From Paenibacillus sp. VTT E-133291 (lineage in GTDB: Bacteria > Bacillota > Bacilli > Paenibacillales > Paenibacillaceae): DNA of 64,000 nucleotides. Below, in pieces: positions 1 through 9,961 of this stretch. Made by a program: the position numbers and the translations under genes. The DNA lies in the NCBI RefSeq assembly GCF_002264395.1, contig NZ_NFVA01000015.1:1-64000 (forward strand), written 5' to 3'. The notes beneath the pieces are model-generated. The model saw nothing but the letters and a program-made list of their open reading frames with translations, was not told where the DNA came from and did no database searches. How positions within the stretch are numbered: position 1 is the first letter of the stretch; every line of letters starts with the position of its first letter.

Positions 1-29
1 GAGTGCTCTACCAACTGAGCTATCAGGGA
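1..29 (-). tRNA. tRNA, 5' third only (cut by window edge)
   Basis: Read on the minus strand from position 29, the sequence gives a 7-base acceptor strand (TCCCTGA), TA at positions 8-9, and a D-arm GCTC-AGTTGGTA-GAGC, followed by the start of the anticodon stem (CTC). That is the canonical 5' third of a bacterial tRNA. The anticodon lies outside the window, so the isotype cannot be read. The acceptor start resembles tRNA-Asn of related Bacillota, but this is a guess. Confidence 0.85.
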
Positions 30-180
30 ACATTAGAAGTAAATTAGAAGTGAACATGAATTAATTTATCATGATTTCAAGGTCTAGTCAAGCAAGTAAA
101 ATAATTTTTGTGATCGTTTTCAAATTCATACATTATTTCTGCCTGTAGGTAGATTTAAGAGGGGATTACTCCCCCTTTGT

Positions 181-933
181 TTATACGTAACACCATTCTC
201 CATCTTCCGGAAGCTGTACTCGATCCTGTAGTTCCTCCTTCTCCAAGTGAGCTTTTAGCTTATCCCGGGTAACAAGGCAATGATTGATGGCGTTCATGTG
301 TATTGCAAACACTTTAGTAGAAGGAGCATATTCACATAAGTCTACGACATCCTGCTCATTCATTGTAATATGGTATCCGCTTAAAAACTGTGCGCCACCA
401 GCATTAACAATTGTCACCTCAGGATTAAAAGCATCCAATGCTATCTTTACCTTATCACACCAAATCGTATCACCTGCCACATATAGAACAGGTTCGCCTT
501 CGGCCTGAAACACAAACCCGGATACCTTACCCATAAGTTTACCAGTCACTCCAGTGCCATGCCGTCCATCAGTACGTGTTATAGTTATTCCATTGAATGT
601 CAGAGAATCGCTAATTTCCGTGGTATGCTCAAACCCCTGCTTCGATAATTTATCCCCATCTCCTTCCTGACATAATAGTGGCAGATTATGCGACAACAAA
701 GAAATGGCAGCGGCATCCCAATGATCTGGATGAAGATGCGTGACAAGAATTGCATTAGGACTCAACCATTGTTCTACTGCTCCCGGCAAAGGAACGAGTG
801 GATTGCGACGATCATTTTCCGTATTAAAAATGGGAGGATTAACACCCTCCTCACTCAGCATAGGATCAATCAAAAATGTACTTCCCCCATACTCCAGCCA
901 TAAAGTTGCGTTGCGAATATGCTGTATTTTCAT
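181..933 (-). CDS. MBL-fold metallo-hydrolase (UlaG-like)
   Basis: This 250-residue protein has the metallo-beta-lactamase fold signature. The HxHxDH metal motif is seen as HLHPDH at residues 66-71, followed by a GRHGTG stretch, AGDT near residue 155 and a late HMNAINH histidine segment. Size and motif order fit the UlaG/Lactamase_B_2 group of soluble metal-dependent hydrolases, whose substrates are usually unknown. Of two adjacent ATGs the second (933) is better spaced from the AGAAGGG ribosome site. The gene diverges from a broken Lrp-type regulator, which may once have controlled it. The specific reaction is not predictable from sequence. Confidence 0.85.
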   Translation of the reverse strand: MKIQHIRNATLWLEYGGSTFLIDPMLSEEGVNPPIFNTENDRRNPLVPLPGAVEQWLSPNAILVTHLHPDHWDAAAISLLSHNLPLLCQEGDGDKLSKQGFEHTTEISDSLTFNGITITRTDGRHGTGVTGKLMGKVSGFVFQAEGEPVLYVAGDTIWCDKVKIALDAFNPEVTIVNAGGAQFLSGYHITMNEQDVVDLCEYAPSTKVFAIHMNAINHCLVTRDKLKAHLEKEELQDRVQLPEDGEWCYV

Positions 934-1059
934 CATAAGCCCTTCTTTCTTTCAGATCTCTTCTGCTACAATTCATTATAGAAGGACCTTGAAACAGAAT
1001 ACATTGAGATTGGAAAGAGATTGGCCTGTTCTACTTTCACGCAGAAAGGATTTTTGATA

Positions 1060-1483
1060 ATGATGAGTTCTTATTCTATAGATGATGTGGATTTCCGCAT
1101 CCTGCAGCTTCTAATTAAAGATTCCACGATCAGTCACAGAGACATTGGGCAGCTAGACTGGCCAAGCCGTGGGCGCGCGTATTCGCAAAATGCAGGATAC
1201 TGGAGTGATTGAAGGCTACACCGTCCGCTGGAATCCAGATAAGGTTGGGGAAGCGATCCATGCCTTTATTACTGTTTTTTTGAATTCAAATATGGTCCAT
1301 CCAGCCTTTCAGACATTCGCACAACAACATGCCAGTGTAAAAGAAATGCATCGGGTCAGTGGAGAAGGCTTCTATTGGATACGTGTCCGTACTGGAAGCC
1401 AAGAGGATTTGAATCTCTTTCTCGACGAGTTTCTGAAGTTCGGAAATTACAGAGTTAATCTATCGATGGGAAAGCTGAAGTAA
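1060..1483 (+). pseudogene. Lrp/AsnC family regulator, frameshifted
   Basis: The first part reads as the N-terminal helix-turn-helix start of an Lrp/AsnC protein (DDVDFRILQLL...DIGQL). Near 1154 the frame breaks. The downstream frame continues as TGQAVGARIRKMQ, then VIEGYT and a complete RAM-type C-terminal domain to 1483. In the family about three residues separate the two parts, so roughly 8 bases appear to be missing between CAGCTAG and ACTGGCC. The start ATG at 1060 follows GAAAGGA. As it stands no full regulator can be made, unless a downstream GTG at 1169 yields a DNA-binding-deficient fragment. An assembly error is possible. Confidence 0.8.
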
Positions 1484-1620
1484 AACTACATCGTATATGA
1501 GGTCGCTATCGGACCCAGTTGTCCTTATAAGCAGCATAATCGAATATTTGGTATACTTACGGACCCTCTAGTCGCGATTGGCATTGAAAATCATCAAATA
1601 TGTTTGTCCAAAAAAAACGT

Positions 1621-1662
1621 AGAGCAGCGATTCTCCAATTACTCGAGAATCGCTGCTCTTTT
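1621..1662. terminator. bidirectional rho-independent terminator
   Basis: A perfect 15-bp inverted repeat (AGAGCAGCGATTCTC at 1621-1635 and its complement at 1645-1659) has a T-run after it on the plus strand and an A-run before it, so it can end both the Lrp remnant and the convergent large surface-protein gene. The rest of 1484-1620 shows no gene. Confidence 0.88.
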
Positions 1663-1692
1663 AGTAGAATATTGTAGCTTTTATAACGAAAA

Positions 1693-4600
1693 CTAATTTA
1701 ATAATCCAGCAGTTTTAAGTAATCTCGCTAAGATCACAGCGGCCTCTGCACGGCTAGTATCACTGTCAGGTGCAAAGCTGTGTGCGGATTGGCCTTTCAT
1801 GATTCCTTTTGCGGTTAAGGCATTCACCGCCTCTTTAGCCCAAGAAGAAATCGATGAAGCATCTGTGAAAACATTTGTAGCCGCATTTGCTCCAGATTCT
1901 TCACCTCTAAGGTTCAACAGCTTCAGTGCTCTAGCTGCCATAACAGCCATTTGCTCCCGTGTAATAGGAGCATTCGGACGGAAGGTTCCATCCTCATAGC
2001 CTTGAACCAGTCCTAAGGCTGCAGCGCCTCTGGCATCTGCTGCATACCATGATAAATCGGACACATCGCTGAAAGTCTTCGTTGTGTTCGCAGCGACTAG
2101 CCCTAGTGAACGAATCAGCATGGCTGCGAAATCGGCACGACTGACAGATTTCTGAGGTGCAAACATATCTGTGGATTGTCCGGTCAAGATCAATCGACTG
2201 GCAAGCATCTCGATCTCATTCTTCGCCCAGTGTGAAGAGAGATCTCCAAAGGTCACAGGGTGCAGCGCAGCGACGAATATACCACTCGCACTACTGCTCT
2301 TAACAGTAACCTTGGTCATCCCACCTACGAGCTCGAACAATGCAGGTACATAACGGAAGGAACCCGTCAGTTCATCGTAAATAAGGACTACTCCATTCTT
2401 AGCGTCTATGGACTCCTTAATGATAAATGTACGTTCCACATATGTGGTACCGAACCCATTTGCAAGTACAATGGTTTTACCATCTGTGACCTTTAAGGTG
2501 ACACTTGCCGGAGTTCCTTGCACCATAAAGCCTTGTTGCTTAGCCTTGGCAAGCAGTTGTTCCAGTCCTTTTCCACTTAGCGGACTTAGTTGGAACTCCA
2601 GTGTGCCCACTGGCATCTGTGCAGCTTTCAGTACACTCTCTACAAGTCCCAATGGGAAGCGATAGCTCATATCGCCACTTCCAATGACAAGCACCGCATT
2701 CGGGCTGAGTGCTGCCGCATTGCGTAAAGCTTCTGCACTAAAGCGGGCTATACCGTCGCCGTTAGCTGAAATCTCGATAACCGTCTGCCCAGCAGTCGCC
2801 TTAGCTTTTAGCTGCACATCATAATTAGCAGCTGGTGTAGGCGTTGGAGTAGCAACAGGTGCAACAGGATTTACTGACCCCGTAGAGTCTGTCGGACTAG
2901 GAGTACTTGTTGGTTCCACCGGATCTGTTCCACCATTTGGTCCTACCACCTCAAGTGTATACATTCTCATCTCGTTGCCAAAAGTTACCGTGAAATCTGT
3001 ACTTCCCACTTTAGTTCCACTAAGACTGTCGTTTGTAAATGTAGCAATATCACTGTTCATAATCTTAAAGGTAGCTTGTGTAGTAATATCCGTTCCTTCT
3101 TTGTCCAGTACCTGAAGGGTAGCAGACTTACCCTGCTCTAATACTACAGGTCCGCTCTGTCCATCTGCTAGCTTGATGGAGAAAGGTTTAACAGCTGTGG
3201 CTATTCCTTGGTTTTGTTCTATAATGCTTAATTCAGGAGATGCATTAGTCAGGAGGTTCATCCGTTCGCCACGAATAATCAAGTTGTCGACGAGCAGGTT
3301 ACCTTTCAGATTTTTCGTAACTTCTATACCACTTGTGCCTGCCCCGTCTAAGACATTATTCGTCAGCACAACTCCATCAATCGTCGTGAGCGCTTCTCCC
3401 TCAAGATTACCGTGGGCAATCAGGCCAGAATAGGTGCTGTCGAGCGCCGTATTGTTACGGATGAACACTTTTCCTTTCAGATCACTCTCACCAGCGTACA
3501 GCCATAACGCACCGAGATTCACCCCATAACCGGAATCATAACTACCTGTGCGAAGCAATGTATTCCGCTCCACGATAGTCGTTCCTTGGAACGGCTCTGC
3601 GGAGAAACGGGTAGATACAGCGATCCCGGCTCCGTTAGTCACAGTGTCTTTTACCACGTTATCTTGAATTCTGTTATCTTTACCACCGAAGACCACAATG
3701 TTATCGGCCAACCACGGTAATGAGACGTTATTAAAGCGTGCCGTATTGTTATAACTCAGTGTACGTTCCGTACCATTCATATCATTCAATTTGGCATCTG
3801 TGAACGACCACATCGCAATTCCATCATCCCCTGGATAGCGGATGTCACTTTGTTCCATCATGCTGTTGCCAGTGCCTACGGCAAAGTTAATTCCGTCCGC
3901 CATCAGATTGCGGATTCGAAGACCTGCCATATACAGACCATTCGTGCGAGCCTTCTCACCAATCGGTTGTGTTAACCACAAGCCTGCTTTGGTATGTTCA
4001 ATCCATACATTCTGAATGACCGAGCCTTGACCAAAAGCACCATGGAAAGCGTTCGTGAACGCCTCATCATCCCGTACATTAATGCCCCCTTCAATCAGCA
4101 GATCGTATACGCCAATCATGCCGCCGTGACCGTAGAATTTGGCTCCATTCAGCACGGTATACCACATGCCGGCTCCTCGGATTTCAGCCTTATCCAGATC
4201 GAGCAGACCCTCTCCAACATTAAAGGTACCCGCTGGGAACCACACCCCTTTTCCTGTCGCATTCGCTTCGGCAAGGGCTGCCTTGAAGGCTGCGGTATCA
4301 TCACCCTCATCATTCGCTACCGCGCCAAAATCCGTTACCGAAATAAAGCCGTCAGGACGAGTTAACTCAGGAGCTACCTGCTCCATATCCACCAGATCGA
4401 TGACATAAGAAGCTGCATGGTCTCCTGTTCCCTTTTCTAAACGAATAGTCGCTCCAGCAGGAGCATCGCCAATCAGAGCATGGATTTCGTCAAAGAAGCG
4501 ATGTCCACTACCTTGGCGTGGATCATTTGACCATGGGTAGCTGCCATATTCCCAAGCGTATTTTGAAGTTAGATTCAGCTGTTTCTTAACTCCATCTACA

Positions 4601-7600
4601 AATAGGGTCAAAGTTTCCTCCCCACCAGCACCATCCGGACTATCCGGAATGGAATAGCGAAGAACAATAGAATTTGCTGCTTCTGCAAGCTTGAACTCTA
4701 TATAGTCCCCAGTATTCTTCAAGGCGACGGCTTGTCGTCCAGAAGCCTCAGAAGCCATAGTGCGATATTTCCGCGAAGGACCGATTAGTGTTCCGTTAGT
4801 CACTGCATCCTCAGCTTCATAGCTAATATAAGGAACTGTTGCCCCGCGGTAAACTTTGTTCACGCTATTTTTTACTGTCAGGCTATCAATGTTTACTTTA
4901 TTCCAATCGATATTGTCGTTGCTTAGAGAAACGGTGTTGATTCCTGCACGCAGCTTCAGTTTCACCTGTTCAGTCTTCCAAGAGGAAGTATTGACCACAT
5001 TCACATTAGCCGCTTCCTTCAGGCCGTTCACCTCAAGCAGCAGATCCGTTACATTACTGGAATTATTCTTGTAACGAACAACGGCATCATATTGTCCAGC
5101 CTGCTGAGCATTGACTGCAAACCGTATAACATGATCGCCTTGGAATGCTTCTCCTCCTGCATAAATTGCATCTGTAGGGATAGGCAAGAAGCTCCAAAGA
5201 ACGCTGTCAGTACCCACAGCAGAACCCAGTTGAACAGCCGATGCGTCATGAGTAAGGAAGCCCGTTTTATCCGCACTTCTCAGGAGATTGTAGCCTAACT
5301 TCTCTTCCAGGGTCCACTGGGAACGTTCTGTTTCCCCAGAAGCTAACAAGACGGCTTGGTCTGCTTCATTTAAAGAAAGATATTGTTTGGTCTGAACATT
5401 CAATATGCGTTTACGTCCATTTACATCTTGGACGATCCATTGGGAGTGAGCCGCCGTGTTGGAGGCTTCTGCATATACGAGTGCCCCTTCTTGTTCAGCC
5501 AATACTTTGCCAGTCAGCCCTTTCGGCACGATCGTTATCATGTTGGTATCATTCTGAACTGGAGTTGTTGTATCGTTATTGCGCAGTTCTCCAGACGGAG
5601 TAGTAAACTCCTGCTGAGCCGCTTCAAGTGTCCATTGCGCTAAGCCGTCACTCTCTAGTAGGAGCGCACGTTCTGCATATCCCGTCTTATTCGCAATGTT
5701 TATTAATTCATCGTCGTATTCTCCATAGAGACTACGAATAGTGTAGTGCGTATAATCGGAAGCCAAGCTTACTTCCCAAGCAGATGCTCCGTCTATAGCC
5801 GGTTCCGCGATACTGCTCTCCAAGTATGAATAATCTCCATTCAATGTTAAATAATGTCCTGTTGCTCGATTGATAATCGTCTGTTTACCATCCTCCAAAG
5901 ATATATTCCAATGTGAGAATCCATTGTCTGCTGACGGCTGTCCGTACAGAACAACGCCGTGCTCATTCTCGTATAAATACTCCCCACTGCTTGCATTCTT
6001 AAATCTTACAGGGTAAGCAGGGATCGGTGGCGCAATCGCTTCAACGGCTTCGGCGGTAAAGTGTGCACTTTTCCGATCCACTGCATCTGCTGCTTTACTG
6101 ATTCGTAGAATAGGATTGCCATTGTCACCCGGAGCACCGTAGATATAATGACCCGCCCACGAGCTCATAATGGTAGTCACACCGGATGCCTGCGTATCCA
6201 CCTTCCACTTAATGCTGGCCCATACATCGTATACAGTTTGTAATGTCTGAACGCTTACGTTAGGCTCAATTTCATCTACAGCCCCACCTATATGCTCCAG
6301 GGAGAGATAACGTCCGGTACCTTTATTTTTAATCTTCACAGATCCATTGCTGCCAGCTATTTCTTGCAGCTGCCAGACAAAGGTATCGTCATTCATATCA
6401 AGTGAACCATAAGTAGCCTGACCTACTGTTACATCCTCGTTCGCAGGAGTTAAAGCTACAGGATTTGGATCAGCGGTTACAGATTCCGGCTTATCCTGCG
6501 GCACCACTACTTCAGTAGCCTGCGAATCATAGACAGCTTCGGTGACAGTCTTAGATGCTAGCAATTTCTCTAGTACATCTGGAGAAGTCAACAAAGGACC
6601 ATCCTTAAGATATTGATCCTCACCATTTACAGCGTCTAGCTTGAAGCGGAACAAGTCCGGCTTTTTCTCAGTAACGGTAACAAATCGCCACTGTGGGCTG
6701 CCCCAGCCTGGATTGATCACACCATACTCAGCGTATTTCGTAAGATTCTGGAGGGAGATAAACTTTTCAGGGAATTTATTAGGTTCCTTGTCGAGAACAC
6801 TGCTGATTACGTATGTGTTGTCGCCAATATTTTTGCCTGTCCAGATATATTCTCGTTCCACATTATTCCTGTCTGGAAGCTCAGTGACCTGGATATGGCC
6901 ATCTGGCATATTCATCGTGTTAATGTAGTGGCCTGTTTTCTTGTTCTTGAATAACTTACGGCCATTATATTTCTCAATCAGCCATTGATCTGAGCCATCC
7001 TTCTGTATATTTCCATATTTCAAGAGGCCGTCAGCAGACTCATACCAATAAAAAGACTTCCAGCCATTCTGAATACGATAATATGGAATGGTGCCATCCG
7101 TTGGTGTATTAGGATCTAGAAGCTGCCACTGGGCGCTCAATGAAGACGCATCCCCGATTGCTCCAGCACTGTCTCCACCCAAGGTAGATAGATAGATGCC
7201 TTTGCTCTCTACATTTTCTAGTGTCAGATAATCATCATAATCATCAGAATCTTTAAAATTCCATTGATCCGATGGTTGGCTTCCACTGATCTGCTCAGCC
7301 TTGGCTGTGCCATCACTATATGAAAGATAATGATTAGTAGCTGCATTACGGATACGTTTATTGCCGTCATAATCCTCTATATACCATAGATAATCGGATG
7401 AATCAGCAGGATCTGGAGCAATTAATCCGTGCTTAAGCGCGCCATTTGTGGATTCATACAAGAAATCTGTAGCTACTTGTGCATCTGTATAAGTGGCCAA
7501 GCGTATAGGCTGCAACTCGGAAATAGGTACGATTTTCCACTGAGCATTATGACTGGTTGCTTCACCCGGCCAACTGTTAGAGCGCACGTTATTGTCTTCA

Positions 7601-8514
7601 TCAAACTGAGGATTCAGCCATAAAGGTGTAGCTCCGTCGGTTAATCCTTTATTACTTAAGGTAATGAAACCCGCTCCATCCTCGCCTGGTGCATCTTCTT
7701 TCACCCATTCACTTAGCTTTACGTTCTCCGCATCGATTTCTTGCGAAAAAACACCTGCCCAAGTCACTTCATTTTGCTTAATATAATGGCCCGTCTCACG
7801 GTTTCGAATCATCAGTGTTCCATCGTCCGTTCCCGGCTCAAGAAACCACTGGGCTGCCTCATTCTTTAAAGGCTGTTTGCCGTAAAGTACATTTCCTTTT
7901 TCCTCATACATCACCTCACCGGGACGCATCCGGCTTTCCAACCGTACAGGCACTGTTCCTGCATTAGGGTCGATAAAAGCCCACTGTGGACTCTCAAACG
8001 TAATATTGATATCCGAGCTTACTTGCGCATAACCAAGCTGATTCTCCTCGTGGATCACCAGCTTACTCTCAGGCACGCTCGCGCTTCGGATGATCATGTA
8101 TCCGTTTCTATTGGAAGTATCGATCAACCACTCATCCTTAACACTTCCCGCTCCTTGGAGATCTGCCGCCTTAAGCGTATCCTCTTTGCCGTTATTACCA
8201 GCCAGTGTAATGTAGTGACCGGTCTTCACATTCTTAATGCGTGACAGACCATTCACCGTCTCCACTGTCCAATGCGATGATGTGTCCGCTGGATTGGTCA
8301 TGCCATAACGCACGATTCCGTCAGAAGTTTCATATAAAAAGTTATTTTTCCACTTATTCTTGATGAGTACCGTCCCTGATGGAATTAGCCCTGCGCCTGT
8401 TCCGTTGGCCCCTTCTGCTCCTACGGAACCGCTACCGATTCCCCTCACAGGCAAGCTTGAGAAAATCAGCAGCATCGCGAGCAGACCCGCCATCGCGGAC
8501 CTGAATCGTTTCAT
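1693..8514 (-). CDS. giant SLH-anchored beta-helix protein (GH87/pectate-lyase-like)
   Basis: This 2273-residue exported protein starts with a signal peptide (MKRFRSAMAGLLAMLLIF...). About 1000 residues follow with at least six degenerate modules of a beta-trefoil-like type, each showing a pattern like LYE..DG.V.YG and a later NxxTGHYI. Two CBM6/35-like domains come next (the second near YISYEAEDA). A right-handed beta-helix domain opens with FISVTDFGAVANDEGDDTAAF and contains GDDGIAMW, as in Pectate_lyase_3 and GH87 alpha-1,3-glucanases. A Pro/Thr linker and three C-terminal SLH domains end the protein, the latter binding secondary cell-wall polymer. ATG 8514 follows AGAGGGGG, so I prefer it to an in-frame start 13 codons upstream. 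It is probably a surface-displayed polysaccharide-degrading enzyme; the substrate is uncertain. Confidence 0.85.
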   Translation of the reverse strand: MKRFRSAMAGLLAMLLIFSSLPVRGIGSGSVGAEGANGTGAGLIPSGTVLIKNKWKNNFLYETSDGIVRYGMTNPADTSSHWTVETVNGLSRIKNVKTGHYITLAGNNGKEDTLKAADLQGAGSVKDEWLIDTSNRNGYMIIRSASVPESKLVIHEENQLGYAQVSSDINITFESPQWAFIDPNAGTVPVRLESRMRPGEVMYEEKGNVLYGKQPLKNEAAQWFLEPGTDDGTLMIRNRETGHYIKQNEVTWAGVFSQEIDAENVKLSEWVKEDAPGEDGAGFITLSNKGLTDGATPLWLNPQFDEDNNVRSNSWPGEATSHNAQWKIVPISELQPIRLATYTDAQVATDFLYESTNGALKHGLIAPDPADSSDYLWYIEDYDGNKRIRNAATNHYLSYSDGTAKAEQISGSQPSDQWNFKDSDDYDDYLTLENVESKGIYLSTLGGDSAGAIGDASSLSAQWQLLDPNTPTDGTIPYYRIQNGWKSFYWYESADGLLKYGNIQKDGSDQWLIEKYNGRKLFKNKKTGHYINTMNMPDGHIQVTELPDRNNVEREYIWTGKNIGDNTYVISSVLDKEPNKFPEKFISLQNLTKYAEYGVINPGWGSPQWRFVTVTEKKPDLFRFKLDAVNGEDQYLKDGPLLTSPDVLEKLLASKTVTEAVYDSQATEVVVPQDKPESVTADPNPVALTPANEDVTVGQATYGSLDMNDDTFVWQLQEIAGSNGSVKIKNKGTGRYLSLEHIGGAVDEIEPNVSVQTLQTVYDVWASIKWKVDTQASGVTTIMSSWAGHYIYGAPGDNGNPILRISKAADAVDRKSAHFTAEAVEAIAPPIPAYPVRFKNASSGEYLYENEHGVVLYGQPSADNGFSHWNISLEDGKQTIINRATGHYLTLNGDYSYLESSIAEPAIDGASAWEVSLASDYTHYTIRSLYGEYDDELINIANKTGYAERALLLESDGLAQWTLEAAQQEFTTPSGELRNNDTTTPVQNDTNMITIVPKGLTGKVLAEQEGALVYAEASNTAAHSQWIVQDVNGRKRILNVQTKQYLSLNEADQAVLLASGETERSQWTLEEKLGYNLLRSADKTGFLTHDASAVQLGSAVGTDSVLWSFLPIPTDAIYAGGEAFQGDHVIRFAVNAQQAGQYDAVVRYKNNSSNVTDLLLEVNGLKEAANVNVVNTSSWKTEQVKLKLRAGINTVSLSNDNIDWNKVNIDSLTVKNSVNKVYRGATVPYISYEAEDAVTNGTLIGPSRKYRTMASEASGRQAVALKNTGDYIEFKLAEAANSIVLRYSIPDSPDGAGGEETLTLFVDGVKKQLNLTSKYAWEYGSYPWSNDPRQGSGHRFFDEIHALIGDAPAGATIRLEKGTGDHAASYVIDLVDMEQVAPELTRPDGFISVTDFGAVANDEGDDTAAFKAALAEANATGKGVWFPAGTFNVGEGLLDLDKAEIRGAGMWYTVLNGAKFYGHGGMIGVYDLLIEGGINVRDDEAFTNAFHGAFGQGSVIQNVWIEHTKAGLWLTQPIGEKARTNGLYMAGLRIRNLMADGINFAVGTGNSMMEQSDIRYPGDDGIAMWSFTDAKLNDMNGTERTLSYNNTARFNNVSLPWLADNIVVFGGKDNRIQDNVVKDTVTNGAGIAVSTRFSAEPFQGTTIVERNTLLRTGSYDSGYGVNLGALWLYAGESDLKGKVFIRNNTALDSTYSGLIAHGNLEGEALTTIDGVVLTNNVLDGAGTSGIEVTKNLKGNLLVDNLIIRGERMNLLTNASPELSIIEQNQGIATAVKPFSIKLADGQSGPVVLEQGKSATLQVLDKEGTDITTQATFKIMNSDIATFTNDSLSGTKVGSTDFTVTFGNEMRMYTLEVVGPNGGTDPVEPTSTPSPTDSTGSVNPVAPVATPTPTPAANYDVQLKAKATAGQTVIEISANGDGIARFSAEALRNAAALSPNAVLVIGSGDMSYRFPLGLVESVLKAAQMPVGTLEFQLSPLSGKGLEQLLAKAKQQGFMVQGTPASVTLKVTDGKTIVLANGFGTTYVERTFIIKESIDAKNGVVLIYDELTGSFRYVPALFELVGGMTKVTVKSSSASGIFVAALHPVTFGDLSSHWAKNEIEMLASRLILTGQSTDMFAPQKSVSRADFAAMLIRSLGLVAANTTKTFSDVSDLSWYAADARGAAALGLVQGYEDGTFRPNAPITREQMAVMAARALKLLNLRGEESGANAATNVFTDASSISSWAKEAVNALTAKGIMKGQSAHSFAPDSDTSRAEAAVILARLLKTAGLLN

Positions 8515-8718
8515 AAATGTGCCCCCTCTTCCTAATATGGACTTCCCTTCCATCTTAGTTTGACAACGCTTACAAAACGATGTGTGATTTTATCCAGAAA
8601 AAGGTGTATTTGTACGTATCTCCCGCAAGACCTTAGCGCATATGAAAATTGACAAATCTGCTAAACCCTATGATAGTTAATTTAATTAGAAACAAGCATT
8701 CATTAAATGGAGGTACAT

Positions 8719-9357
8719 ATGAAATTCAAAATGGATTCACCTAAAATAACTGATCCAGAAGCTCTACTCCCTGAGCAAATATACTCACTACAAACTAAAG
8801 ATGAATTCAGTCGTTGCAGCATAAGCGATACAGTTTTTGATAATCAAGAGGCTAATAAGGTCAGCTTTGATCAGGTAATTTTTAAAAATGTAACGATTAT
8901 CGAGTCCTCCTTAACGGGTATTGAGCTGATGGATGTGATTTTTGAGCGATGCGATCTATCCAATGTGGATTTTACGAATGCGATTATTCATCGAACCGAG
9001 TTTAGAAACTGTAAGCTCATCGGTACGGACTTTACAAGAGGCAGATTCCAGAATGTTCGCGTGGTAGATTGTATCGGGGATTTCGCAACCTTTCGATTGG
9101 CTAATCTGAAACAGGTTGCTTTTGAGAATAGTTCATTGATGAGCTCTGATTACTACCAATCGAATTTTCAGAAGGTCAGCTTCAGCGAATGTAATATTGA
9201 TCAAGCCACAATGTCAGGATCAAAGCTTAACGGGATCGATCTTAGTGACTGCGAGTTCAGTGGCTTGATCGTGGATATACAAGATTTAGAGGGATGCATC
9301 ATTTCGCCTCAGCAAGCTGTTTCCTTTGTAGGATTGATGGGTTTGGTTATAAAATAA
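8719..9357 (+). CDS. pentapeptide-repeat protein
   Basis: This 212-residue protein is made largely of five-residue repeats of the A(D/N)LxX type, for example CDLSNVDFTNAII, CKLIGTDFTRGRF and SKLNGIDLSDCEF. Such repeats fold into a right-handed quadrilateral beta-helix. It has no signal peptide or membrane segment. Family members include DNA-mimicking gyrase protectors of the Qnr/MfpA type, but most have no known role and nothing here is specific. The start is ATG 8719, five bases after AUGGAGGU; an upstream start at 8707 would lie inside the ribosome site. A TTGACA at 8649 could be its -35 box, though the -10 is weak. Confidence 0.85.
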   Translation: MKFKMDSPKITDPEALLPEQIYSLQTKDEFSRCSISDTVFDNQEANKVSFDQVIFKNVTIIESSLTGIELMDVIFERCDLSNVDFTNAIIHRTEFRNCKLIGTDFTRGRFQNVRVVDCIGDFATFRLANLKQVAFENSSLMSSDYYQSNFQKVSFSECNIDQATMSGSKLNGIDLSDCEFSGLIVDIQDLEGCIISPQQAVSFVGLMGLVIK

Positions 9358-9370
9358 CACCCTTGCCTGC

Positions 9371-9850
9371 TTACTGGACTTCCAGTGCCAGCAGCTTCAG
9401 CTTACCCGAACATTTGCCGCATCGGTAGCGCTTTGGGTCTACTTTTCGCTTACGCGGATACTCCATGGCACACGCTGTACAGATCAGCTTGTACCGATAA
9501 GGCAGTGACTTCCGTGCTTTGGCACCCGGCAATGTCTGACAATAGCGACTCCCGCCGACTTGTGCCAGCAGTCTTTTGAAATCCGTGTCACGATGCATAT
9601 ACCCTCGCTTCGCCAAATGCAGATGATAATGGCAAAGCTCGTGTTTTATAATTTTCTCCGTCTCTTCTCTACCGAACATAGCAAGCTGATGGGGATTAAT
9701 CTCTATATTATGGCTCTTGGTAAAATATCGACCACCTGTTGAAGATAATCGGCTGTTAAAGCTTGCCTTGTGCCTAAAGGGTACGCCAAAGCTGTCCCGT
9801 GATACCTGCTCAATCCACAGCTGCAGCTCTTCGTTGCTCATCGTTTCCAT
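9371..9850 (-). CDS. sprT: SprT-like zinc metalloprotease family protein
   Basis: This 159-residue protein has HELCH at residues 70-74, the HExxH zinc-protease motif of the SprT family, and a C-terminal zinc ribbon with two CxxC-type pairs (CTAC ... CGKC). Length and layout match the YdcK/SprT-like proteins of Bacillus. SprT-type proteins are related to Spartan proteases acting on DNA-protein crosslinks, but the bacterial role is unproven. It lies divergently beside cmpA and a small coiled-coil gene, recalling the cmpA-ydcK neighbourhood in B. subtilis. The start ATG at 9850 lacks a strong ribosome site; an in-frame ATG follows three codons later. Confidence 0.85.
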   Translation of the reverse strand: METMSNEELQLWIEQVSRDSFGVPFRHKASFNSRLSSTGGRYFTKSHNIEINPHQLAMFGREETEKIIKHELCHYHLHLAKRGYMHRDTDFKRLLAQVGGSRYCQTLPGAKARKSLPYRYKLICTACAMEYPRKRKVDPKRYRCGKCSGKLKLLALEVQ

Positions 9851-9961
9851 AGCGTTCTATCACAAGTCCTTTCCACGGGAATTAAGATCTCTACTTGAAT
9901 TGTAACTTGTGCATAGGCTAAACTGTCAAGAAGGAAGACAAGTACGGAGGGAGAATGACCA

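Noticed and set aside
2171..5643. Several plus-strand open frames inside the giant surface-protein gene
   Set aside because: They are antisense to a gene with a clear domain order, lack ribosome sites and encode no recognisable family.
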